From contig CAMBRH010000242.1 of NCBI GenBank assembly GCA_945870115.1, forward strand, positions 1-5,425: 5,425 bases of DNA, in the 5' to 3' direction. This document shows, one piece after another, positions 1 to 5,425 of this stretch. The stretch comes from Chitinophaga pinensis (GTDB lineage Bacteria; Bacteroidota; Bacteroidia; Flavobacteriales_D; Crocinitomicaceae). A model generated the notes under the pieces. The model saw nothing but the letters and a program-made list of their open reading frames with translations, did not search any database and had not been told where the DNA came from. The position numbers and the translations under genes were made by a program. Position 1 is the stretch's first letter, and each line of letters opens with the position of its first letter.

Positions 1-66
1 ACTGCAAGATTCAAAAGTCAAGACTATGATTTAGGTCTTGGCTTTTGTGTCTTAAAATCTTGTAGT
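1..66 (+). other. Long imperfect stem-loop at the left edge
   Basis: Bases 1-11 (ACTGCAAGATT) pair with 56-66 (AATCTTGTAGT), and 12-25 pair with 34-47 (core AAAAGTCAAGAC with GTCTTGGCTTTT), leaving an 8-base bulge at 48-55 and an 8-base apical loop at 26-33. That makes 25 pairs, and the three non-Watson-Crick ones (4/63, 18/41, 25/34) are G-U only if the plus strand is transcribed. Frame 1 is also open from the edge to TAA at 70-72 (23 codons), so this could be the tail of a plus-strand gene, but I cannot identify one. Confidence 0.45.
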
Positions 67-71
67 CTTTA

Positions 72-111
72 AAAAAAGTAGTTATTCATTTATTCGAGTA
101 ACTGCTTTTTT
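72..111. terminator. Bidirectional Rho-independent terminator candidate downstream of ilvA
   Basis: AAAAAAGTAGTTATTC (72-87) pairs with GAGTAACTGCTTTTTT (96-111) around an 8-base loop, a 16 bp stem that begins with an A-run and ends in a T-run, so either strand gives a hairpin followed by U residues. The two non-Watson-Crick positions (79/104 and 85/98) are G-U pairs in a plus-strand transcript but A-C mismatches in the minus-strand one, so it should work better for a gene entering from the left. It is still the best candidate for the end of the ilv transcript, about 200 bases past the ilvA stop. Confidence 0.55.
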
Positions 112-207
112 GCTTTATTTATTTAAGTATTCATTTCAAAATATCAAAGATGCAACAGGAATGGTATAGCAGTCTTATATTCAAGGGAAATTTGAGGATT
201 AATATTA

Positions 208-247
208 GATATTAGGACTTTAAGATATTAGGATATTAAGACTTTGA
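208..247. repeat. Short modular tandem repeat built on GATATTAG/GACTTTAA
   Basis: Five successive 8 bp words: GATATTAG, GACTTTAA, GATATTAG, GATATTAA, GACTTTGA. The 11-mer AGATATTAGGA occurs exactly at 207-217 and 223-233, and the first and last 16 bp units differ at two positions. It lies downstream of ilvA in non-coding DNA. I see no link to a CRISPR array or an operator; it looks like slippage-derived intergenic repeat. Confidence 0.6.
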
Positions 248-313
248 TTCATGTTTTGAATTGTAAACCTTTTTCGATGAAGCTTAGCAAACGAAATTAG
301 AAGCATAAAATAT

Positions 314-1558
314 TTATCCAATCAATTGACTATACAAAGCCTGATTATCATTCAAGTATTCATACGAAAAATTTAACTCTTTGAGTTTTTCGCAAATAAT
401 TTTAAAACCTTCTTTGTTTTTAAGTTCAATTCCAACTACTGCTGGCCCGCTTTCTCTGTTGTTTTTCTTTGAGAATTGGAAATAAGTAATGTCATCTTCA
501 GGACCAACAACAAATGTCACAAAATCTCTCAATGCTCCTGGACGTTGCGGAAATTGAATTAAAAAATAATGTTTTAGTCCTTCATAAAACAAAGATCTTT
601 CTTTAATTTCTTCCGTTCTAGTGATATCATTATTGCTTCCACTCACAATGCAAACAACATTTTTATTTCTAATTTCTTCTTGGTAAAAATCCAAAGCAGC
701 GATTGTTAAAGCTCCAGCAGGCTCAACAACCATTGCTTCTTCGTTGTATAAATTTAAAATCGTTGTACACACTTTTCCTTCAGGAACAGAAATCACTTCA
801 TGCAAATTATCTTTGCAAATTTCAAAAGTTAAATCACCAACACGCTTTACAGCTGCGCCATCAACAAATTTATCGATGTGTTCAAGCGTTGTATTTATTC
901 CATTTTTTATGGAGGTTTTCATAGAACTTGCTCCTTCAGGTTCAACTCCAATTATTTTAGTGTTTGGACTTAAATGCTTAAAAACAGAACTAAGTCCAGC
1001 GGCTAAACCTCCGCCTCCTATTGGTACAAATAAATAATCGATTTGGATTTTTATGTCGTCTAAAATTTCTAAACCAACAGTTCCCTGTCCTGCAATAACT
1101 TTTTCATCATCAAATGGATGAATAAATTCATACATGTTGTCAATCGAAAATTGTTTCGCTTCTTTAAAGGCATCATCAAAAGTATCACCAATTAAAATAA
1201 TTTCTACAGAATCCTTTCCAAATAATTCAACTTGCTTAATTTTTTGCCTTGGAGTTGTTGCAGGCATAAAAATTACACCTTTTATTCCTAACGTTTTACA
1301 AGATAAAGCAACACCTTGTGCATGATTTCCAGCACTGGCGCATACAATTCCTAACGCTTTTTGATTTTCATTTAGACTTGAAATTTTTGTATAAGCTCCT
1401 CTTATTTTATAGGAACGAACAACTTGTAAATCTTCCCTTTTCAAGAAAATTGTTGCATTATATTTATCAGACAAATTAAAATTTTGTGAACAAGGTGTTT
1501 TTATAATTACCTTTTCTAAATTTAGTGCAGCTGATTTTATTGTTTCAAGAGAAATCAT
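314..1558 (-). CDS. ilvA: Threonine dehydratase (deaminase), single C-terminal ACT-like domain form
   Basis: PLP enzyme that converts threonine to 2-oxobutanoate and ammonia, the committed step of isoleucine synthesis. The protein has 414 residues, near the length of the B. subtilis and Corynebacterium short forms and shorter than the E. coli form with two regulatory domains. The catalytic fold-type II domain (about 1-320) shows SYKIRGA with the PLP lysine at 51, SAGNHAQG at 75-82, the phosphate-binding GGGG loop at 181-184, EPAG at 279-282 and SGSN at 306-309. One ACT-like domain (about 328-405) begins YFLIQFPQRPGALRDF, the usual site of isoleucine inhibition. The regulatory domain argues against a catabolic TdcB or a serine dehydratase, as does its place right after ilvC. 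The ATG at 1558 is 14 bp from the ilvC stop, without a clear Shine-Dalgarno. It is the last recognisable gene of the operon. Confidence 0.96.
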   Translation of the reverse strand: MISLETIKSAALNLEKVIIKTPCSQNFNLSDKYNATIFLKREDLQVVRSYKIRGAYTKISSLNENQKALGIVCASAGNHAQGVALSCKTLGIKGVIFMPATTPRQKIKQVELFGKDSVEIILIGDTFDDAFKEAKQFSIDNMYEFIHPFDDEKVIAGQGTVGLEILDDIKIQIDYLFVPIGGGGLAAGLSSVFKHLSPNTKIIGVEPEGASSMKTSIKNGINTTLEHIDKFVDGAAVKRVGDLTFEICKDNLHEVISVPEGKVCTTILNLYNEEAMVVEPAGALTIAALDFYQEEIRNKNVVCIVSGSNNDITRTEEIKERSLFYEGLKHYFLIQFPQRPGALRDFVTFVVGPEDDITYFQFSKKNNRESGPAVVGIELKNKEGFKIICEKLKELNFSYEYLNDNQALYSQLIG

Positions 1559-1572
1559 TAATGGTGCTTTTT

Positions 1573-3048
1573 TTAAGAATTTATTGTTTTCATATCGGTC
1601 ATCGCTTTTCGCAAAACTAAGCCAATTTTTTCGATTTCGTGAGAACGAATAGCATGATTTACAGCAATAATTGTTTTATTATCAACAAAATTAGTCAAGG
1701 ATTTATTGAAATTTTCACCAATTAATGAAACATCAATTTTTTTCATAAAATCAGCTAAAAGCGGTTTGCAAGCATGATCAAATAAATAGCAACCATATTC
1801 TGCCGTGTCTGAAATTACTTTATTCATTTCATACAATTTTTTTCTAGCCACAGTATTTGCAATCAATGGAAGTTCATGTAAAGATTCATAATAGGCTGAT
1901 TCTTCTTTAATTCCTGTTTCTACCATAATTTCATAAGCCAATTCAACACCAGCTTTCACAAAAGCAACCATCAACAAACCATTGTCAAAAAATTCTTGTT
2001 CAGCTATTTTCGCTGTAGAATCCGTTTTTTCAAATGTTGTTTCTGCAGTTTGTTCTCTCCATGTTAATAATTTTTTATCATTATTTTCCCAATCTTCCAT
2101 CATTGATTTAGAAAATTCTCCACTCATGATATCGTCTTGGTGTTTTTCAAAAAGAGGTTTTAGAATTTTTTTTAATTCATTTGAAATCTCATTTCCTTTG
2201 ATTTTCGCAGGATTTGAAAGTCTATCCATCATTGCAGTAATTCCACCATGTTTTAAAGCTTCGGTAATAACTTCCCAACCATGTTGAACCAAAGTTGCAG
2301 CATAATTTTGTTGAATTCCAAGTTCAATCATTTTATCGAAACAAAGAATAGATGCAGCCTGAAGAACACCACATAAAATTGTTTGTTCTCCCATTAAATC
2401 TGATTTCACTTCAGCCACAAATGACGATTTCAAAACTCCAGCTTTATGTCCGCCAGTTCCAACAGCATAAGCTTTAGCCAATTCCCAACCTTTACCTTCA
2501 GGATCATTTTCTGGGTGAACAGCAATTAATGTTGGTACTCCAAAACCACGTTTATATTCTTCTCTAACTTCTGTTCCAGGACATTTTGGTGCAACCATTA
2601 TCACAGTTAAATCTTTTCGTACTTCCATTCCCTCTTCCACAATGTTGAATCCGTGTGAATACGATAAAGTTGCGCCGTTTTTCATTAAAGGCATGATTTC
2701 ATTTACAACTTGTGTGTGTTGTTTGTCTGGCGTTAAATTAATTACCAAATCTGCGCTTGGAATTAATTCTGAATAAGTTCCGACAAAAAATCCATTTTCA
2801 GTAGCATTTTTCCAAGAAGTTCTTTTCGTATCTATTGCTTCTTTTCTCAAAGTGTAAGAAATATCTAAACCTGAATCTCTTAAGTTTAATCCTTGATTTA
2901 AACCTTGAGCTCCACAACCAACTATAACAATTTTTTTACCAAGTAATGCATTTACACCATCCAAAAACTGGTTTTTATCCATGAATTCACACGTTCCTAA
3001 TTGTTTTAATTGTTCTCTTAAAGATAATTTATTGAAGTAATTTTCCAT
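1573..3048 (-). CDS. ilvC: Ketol-acid reductoisomerase, long (class II) form
   Basis: Cytosolic Mg- and NADPH-dependent enzyme that isomerises and reduces acetolactate or acetohydroxybutyrate to the dihydroxyacid. I place the start at the ATG at 3048, giving 491 residues, the same length as E. coli IlvC, and an N-terminus (MENYFNKLSLREQL) that aligns with it. The frame stays open upstream to an ATG at 3189, but those 47 codons come from the spacer and hairpin element and look unlike any KARI. From Met1: Rossmann motif GCGAQG at 44-49; Arg68, Arg76 and Ser78 for the NADPH phosphate; His132 and Lys155; metal ligands Asp217 and Glu221 in DLMGE, all at E. coli numbering; then Glu388, Glu392 and Ser413, one residue offset. 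The duplicated C-terminal helical domain marks the long class. An A-rich leader without a positioned Shine-Dalgarno precedes ATG. The stop is 14 bp from ilvA. Confidence 0.96.
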   Translation of the reverse strand: MENYFNKLSLREQLKQLGTCEFMDKNQFLDGVNALLGKKIVIVGCGAQGLNQGLNLRDSGLDISYTLRKEAIDTKRTSWKNATENGFFVGTYSELIPSADLVINLTPDKQHTQVVNEIMPLMKNGATLSYSHGFNIVEEGMEVRKDLTVIMVAPKCPGTEVREEYKRGFGVPTLIAVHPENDPEGKGWELAKAYAVGTGGHKAGVLKSSFVAEVKSDLMGEQTILCGVLQAASILCFDKMIELGIQQNYAATLVQHGWEVITEALKHGGITAMMDRLSNPAKIKGNEISNELKKILKPLFEKHQDDIMSGEFSKSMMEDWENNDKKLLTWREQTAETTFEKTDSTAKIAEQEFFDNGLLMVAFVKAGVELAYEIMVETGIKEESAYYESLHELPLIANTVARKKLYEMNKVISDTAEYGCYLFDHACKPLLADFMKKIDVSLIGENFNKSLTNFVDNKTIIAVNHAIRSHEIEKIGLVLRKAMTDMKTINS

Positions 3049-3159
3049 TTTGTTTGTTTTTTGAATTACCAATTTGCCTCCAGAAATGCTATTTAACTTG
3101 TTTTTGTTATGGTTTTTAAACAAAAACACACACCAAAAACTAATCAATTTTAAGTTTTT

Positions 3160-3180
3160 ACGACGGATGTAATCCGTCGT
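3160..3180. repeat. Perfect 9 bp inverted repeat with 3-base loop (first hairpin of a REP-like element)
   Basis: ACGACGGAT (3160-3168), loop GTA, then ATCCGTCGT (3172-3180): a perfect 9 bp stem that is much more GC-rich than its surroundings. It has no T-run on either side, so it is not a classical Rho-independent terminator. It would lie in the ilvN-ilvC part of the mRNA. I read it as one half of a short interspersed REP-like element, together with the hairpin at 3191-3207. Confidence 0.8.
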
Positions 3181-3190
3181 TACAAACATT

Positions 3191-3207
3191 TGATACCTAC
3201 GGCATCA
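3191..3207 (-). repeat. Second small hairpin of the REP-like element
   Basis: On the plus strand TGATACC, loop TAC, GGCATCA: 7 bp with one A-C mismatch. On the minus (transcribed) strand it reads TGATGCC, GTA, GGTATCA, where the same position becomes a G-U pair, so in the operon mRNA the stem is fully paired. Its 3-base loop GTA/TAC matches the loop of the neighbouring hairpin. Two small GC-richer stems with tiny loops about 10 bases apart form the usual architecture of REP-type elements; membership of a known family is inference. Confidence 0.55.
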
Positions 3208-3281
3208 TGACGTAAGTAAAAAAATCAATTTAATATTTTAAATCAATTTAGTTTGGGAAGCATCTAGGTATTTCATGTTTT

Positions 3282-3812
3282 TTATAATATTCCTGCTTTT
3301 AAATCTGATATATGATCTACTAAAGTTTTCATTGGTTTTGTTATTGCTACTCTTCCAGAGCGAACAAATTCTAACAATCCATAAGGTTTTAATTCGTTAA
3401 AAAGTAGCTTAAGTTCTTCTGGTCTTCCGGTTTTTTCAAGAACAACAAACTCTTTTTCCATTGTCAAAACTCGAATATGATGCGCTCGAATCGTTCTTTC
3501 AACTCCACCTTCTTGAATAAAATATTCAGTTGGAATTTTAAACAAGGCTATTTCTTGGTAAACAACCTCATCATCCGTATGATAAAATGCCTTTAAAACT
3601 TCCACTTGTTTTTCAATTTGAGCAACAACTTTTTGAACTAATTCATGACTGATATTAACAACAATTGTGTAGCGATGAACGCCATCCATTTCTGATTGCG
3701 AAGCCGTAATACTTTCAATATTAATGTGTCTTCGAGTGAAAATAATTGTGATTCTATTCAACATTCCAACTGTATTTTCAGTGAAGATTGATATGTTATA
3801 TGTTTGACTCAT
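3282..3812 (-). CDS. ilvN: Acetohydroxyacid synthase small (regulatory) subunit
   Basis: Regulatory subunit that binds and activates the large subunit and confers feedback inhibition by valine. The protein has 176 residues. An N-terminal ACT domain covers about residues 3-75, with ENTVGMLNRI at 12-21 and NIES at 31-34; a second, ACT-like C-terminal domain covers about 85-165. Asn13, Gly16 and Asn31 line up with the E. coli IlvH valine-site residues Asn11, Gly14 and Asn29 (my hand alignment), so valine sensitivity is likely retained; this is inference. The ATG at 3812 lies 6 bp (AAGAAT) after the ilvB stop, with no Shine-Dalgarno sequence, and the protein begins directly with the first ACT strand, so no other start is needed. 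The tight spacing to ilvB suggests translational coupling and balanced subunit production. A 233 bp gap follows before ilvC. The symbol ilvH would be equally valid. Confidence 0.96.
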   Translation of the reverse strand: MSQTYNISIFTENTVGMLNRITIIFTRRHINIESITASQSEMDGVHRYTIVVNISHELVQKVVAQIEKQVEVLKAFYHTDDEVVYQEIALFKIPTEYFIQEGGVERTIRAHHIRVLTMEKEFVVLEKTGRPEELKLLFNELKPYGLLEFVRSGRVAITKPMKTLVDHISDLKAGIL

Positions 3813-3818
3813 ATTCTT

Positions 3819-5425
3819 TTAGTTTAATCTGATTTCTGAAACGGATGCACCTGTTTCCACCATTGGGAATACATTTTCTTCTTTTTCTACAATCACCTCT
3901 AATAAAAATGCTTTTGGGTGATTTAACATTGTCTGGAGAGAAGCACGTAATTGACTACGATTATTAATTTTTAAAGCTGTGATTTCGTATCCTTCAGCAA
4001 TTTTTGTGAAATTTGGATTTACAATTTCAGTGAATGAGTATCTTTTATCAAAATATAATTGTTGCCATTGTCTAACCATTCCTAAGAAATTATTATTCAA
4101 AATCATGATTTTTATATCAATGTTGAATTGAAGAATCGTTCCAAGCTCTTGAATAGTCATTTGAAAACCTCCGTCTCCAATAATTGCCACAACGGTTTGA
4201 CTTGGATCTCCTAATTTCGCACCAATTGCAGCTGGTAAAGCAAATCCCATTGTGCCTAAACCTCCAGAAGTAATGTTGGCGTTGGTTCTTTGGTATTCAT
4301 AATAACGTGAGGTAATCATTTGATGCTGACCAACATCTGAAACAATTGTTGCTTTTCCTTGTGTTTTATTAGAAAGCATTCTCACAACTTCAGCCATTCT
4401 TAAATGGTCGTCAGAAGGTTCAATTGCATCTTTGATTATTTTGTCATATTCTTCATTTTCCAATACTTTAAATTCATTTCTCCACAGACGGTGTTCCTTT
4501 TTCAAAACTAATTTGGTAAGTTCAGATAACCCTTCCTTTGCGTCAGCATGAATGCAAAATTCTGCTTTTACAATTTTATTGAATTCTGAAGAATCAATGT
4601 CCATGTGGATTACTTTTGCTTGTTTCGCATAGCGAGAAACATCACCTGTTACGCGATCATCAAAACGCATTCCAACAGCTATTAAAACATCACATTCATT
4701 TGTTAGAACATTAGGTGCATAATTTCCATGCATTCCTAAATAACCTACATATAAAGGATGATTTGTTGGAAATGCTCCAAGTCCTAAAAGAGTTGATGCC
4801 ACAGGAATTCCAGATTTTTCTGCAAACTCTAAAAATTCTTGTTCTGCTGAAGATAAAATAACTCCTTGTCCAACAAGAATGTATGGTTTTTTAGCAGCAT
4901 TTATCAATCGAGCTGCTTTTTCAATCGCAAAATGATTCAGAGTAGGTTTTGGAAAATAACTTCTGATTTCTTCGCACTTTTTATACAAAAATTCCGTCAT
5001 TCCAAATTGAGCATCTTTAGTAATATCTACTAAAACTGGTCCAGGTCTTCCGCTTTTTGCAATGTAAAATGCTTTAGCAATCGCTGGAGCAATTTCATCA
5101 GCGTTTGTTACTTGAATATTCCATTTTGTAACTGGCATAGAAATTCCAATAACATCTGTTTCTTGAAAAGCATCCGTTCCTAATAAATGAGAAGCAACTT
5201 GGCCTGTGATACATACAACTGGTGTAGAATCGATCATTGCATCGGCTAAACCGGTAATTAAATTTGTAGCTCCCGGACCTGAAGTCGCAAAAACAACTCC
5301 AGCTTTTTTTGACGTTCGAGCAAAACCTTGAGCGGCATGAATTGCTCCTTGTTCGTGGCGAACTAAAATGTGATTTATCGAATCTTTGAAATCATATAAT
5401 GCATCATAAATAGGCATAATTGCTC
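3819..5425 (-). CDS. ilvB: Acetohydroxyacid synthase (acetolactate synthase) large catalytic subunit, 5'-truncated by window edge
   Basis: Catalytic subunit of the ThDP-, Mg- and FAD-dependent cytosolic enzyme that joins two pyruvates to acetolactate, or pyruvate with 2-oxobutanoate to acetohydroxybutyrate, the first common step of valine and isoleucine synthesis. Numbering from the Met at 5417: an N-terminal ThDP-binding domain with VRHEQ at 19-23 (Glu22 is the catalytic glutamate) and TDAFQE at 81-86; a central domain with GMRFDDRVTG at 249-258 (FAD side); and a C-terminal domain with the ThDP/Mg motif, GDG at 414-416 followed after 24 residues by NN at 441-442, then VRQWQQ at 448-453. The Met at 5417 is internal: the frame stays open to the edge and reads Ala-Ile before it, matching the family's GGAIMPIYDAL. 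About 30-40 N-terminal residues, the real start and any promoter lie outside. It ends in TAA 6 bp before ilvN, whose product is its regulatory partner. The visible part is intact, with no frameshift. Confidence 0.97.
   Translation of the reverse strand, partial: AIMPIYDALYDFKDSINHILVRHEQGAIHAAQGFARTSKKAGVVFATSGPGATNLITGLADAMIDSTPVVCITGQVASHLLGTDAFQETDVIGISMPVTKWNIQVTNADEIAPAIAKAFYIAKSGRPGPVLVDITKDAQFGMTEFLYKKCEEIRSYFPKPTLNHFAIEKAARLINAAKKPYILVGQGVILSSAEQEFLEFAEKSGIPVASTLLGLGAFPTNHPLYVGYLGMHGNYAPNVLTNECDVLIAVGMRFDDRVTGDVSRYAKQAKVIHMDIDSSEFNKIVKAEFCIHADAKEGLSELTKLVLKKEHRLWRNEFKVLENEEYDKIIKDAIEPSDDHLRMAEVVRMLSNKTQGKATIVSDVGQHQMITSRYYEYQRTNANITSGGLGTMGFALPAAIGAKLGDPSQTVVAIIGDGGFQMTIQELGTILQFNIDIKIMILNNNFLGMVRQWQQLYFDKRYSFTEIVNPNFTKIAEGYEITALKINNRSQLRASLQTMLNHPKAFLLEVIVEKEENVFPMVETGASVSEIRLN

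Larger units (their letters stand above)
1..313. other. Non-coding region downstream of ilvA
   Basis: AT-rich stretch without a convincing gene. In order from the left edge it contains the long stem-loop (1-66), the terminator candidate (72-111), about 95 bases where I see nothing (112-207), the 8 bp-word tandem repeat (208-247), and a plain stretch up to the ilvA stop. AGTC/GACT words recur throughout it. If a gene converges from the left it ends at or before position 72. Confidence 0.6.
3151..3222. mobile_element. Putative non-autonomous REP-like/MITE-like element between ilvN and ilvC
   Basis: A 72 bp segment containing both hairpins (3160-3180 and 3191-3207), with TTACG (3158-3162) and CGTAA (3211-3215) as weak inner terminal inverted repeats. 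It is bounded by two direct copies of AATCAATTT, at 3142-3150 and 3223-3231. It has no coding capacity. The most economical reading is a small element inserted into the operon spacer, mobilised in trans by an IS200-type or REP-associated (Y1) transposase. Against this, a third AATCAATTT occurs at 3241-3249, so the flanking repeats may be ordinary AT-rich sequence. Ends are provisional. Confidence 0.4.
3049..3281 (-). other. ilvN-ilvC intergenic spacer (233 bp)
   Basis: Unusually long compared with the 6 bp and 14 bp gaps elsewhere in this operon. It holds the REP-like element, three copies of AATCAATTT, an AT-rich 6 bp hairpin (GTTTTT, AAAC, AAAAAC at 3112-3127) and an A-rich leader directly before the ilvC ATG. 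I looked on the minus strand for the Bacteroidota promoter (TTG about 19-20 bases before TAnnTTTG) and found no good match, so a separate ilvC promoter is possible but not supported. No terminator (stem plus T-run) is seen, so read-through from ilvN into ilvC is the default reading. Confidence 0.7.

Noticed and set aside
150..215. Plus-strand mini-ORF of 21 codons (begins MQQEWYSSLIFKG).
   Set aside because: Short, no start signal, ends inside the tandem repeat; no support beyond an open frame.
208..247. Short repeats considered as a CRISPR array.
   Set aside because: Units are 8-16 bp, directly abutting, without spacers or cas genes.
220..306. Minus-strand mini-ORF of 28 codons starting 7 bases after the ilvA stop (begins MLLISFAKLHRKRF).
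   Set aside because: It runs into the tandem repeat, has no recognisable motif or start signal, and is short enough to arise by chance in AT-rich DNA.
703..1325. Plus-strand open frames of 63-97 codons at 703-924, 744-1037 and 1134-1325.
   Set aside because: They lie antisense within ilvA and have no recognisable domains; they are shadows of the conserved coding sequence.
1982..2287. Plus-strand open frame of 101 codons antisense to ilvC.
   Set aside because: Composition follows the reverse of conserved KARI codons; no independent evidence of a gene.
3077..3082. TGGAGG on the minus strand, four bases before an in-frame TTG (codon 40 of the longest ilvC ORF), resembling a Shine-Dalgarno with an alternative start eight codons upstream of the ATG at 3048.
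   Set aside because: Bacteroidota rarely rely on Shine-Dalgarno sequences, spacing is short, TTG is a rare start, and the ATG at 3048 matches the IlvC N-terminus of the family.
3112..3127. GTTTTT-AAAC-AAAAAC hairpin before ilvC as a possible attenuator or terminator.
   Set aside because: Only six mostly A-T pairs and no following T-run on the minus strand; likely just homopolymer-rich sequence.

Overview
This window carries most of a branched-chain amino acid (isoleucine/valine) biosynthesis operon. All genes are on the minus strand, so transcription runs from the right edge to the left: ilvB (acetohydroxyacid synthase large subunit, cut by the right edge), ilvN (small regulatory subunit), ilvC (ketol-acid reductoisomerase) and ilvA (threonine dehydratase). 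The DNA is AT-rich, all four stop codons are TAA, and none of the starts visible here has a well-placed Shine-Dalgarno sequence, with A-rich stretches before ATG instead. Together with the protein sequences this suggests a member of the Bacteroidota, most likely a Flavobacterium-like flavobacterium. That is inference from style and similarity remembered, not from a search.

Layout from right to left: ilvB 5425-3819 (its true start lies outside the window); 6 bp gap; ilvN 3812-3282; a 233 bp gap (3281-3049) holding a REP-like double-hairpin element flanked by 9 bp direct repeats; ilvC 3048-1573; 14 bp gap; ilvA 1558-314; then 313 bp without a convincing gene. That last stretch holds a short modular tandem repeat (about 208-247), a terminator-like hairpin (72-111) and a long imperfect hairpin (1-66).

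The four products fit one pathway. IlvA makes 2-oxobutanoate from threonine. IlvB/IlvN condense pyruvate with 2-oxobutanoate (towards isoleucine) or with a second pyruvate (towards valine and leucine). IlvC isomerises and reduces the resulting acetohydroxyacids. The next enzyme, dihydroxyacid dehydratase (IlvD), is not in the window; it may lie to the right, upstream of ilvB. Two built-in feedback points are visible: the ACT domain of IlvN (valine) and the single C-terminal ACT-like domain of IlvA (isoleucine).

The coding part is orthodox metabolism, and I see no sign of a new multi-gene system. The items worth a second look are non-coding: the hairpin element between ilvN and ilvC, the strand-biased hairpins at 1-111, and the 8-bp-word repeats downstream of ilvA.
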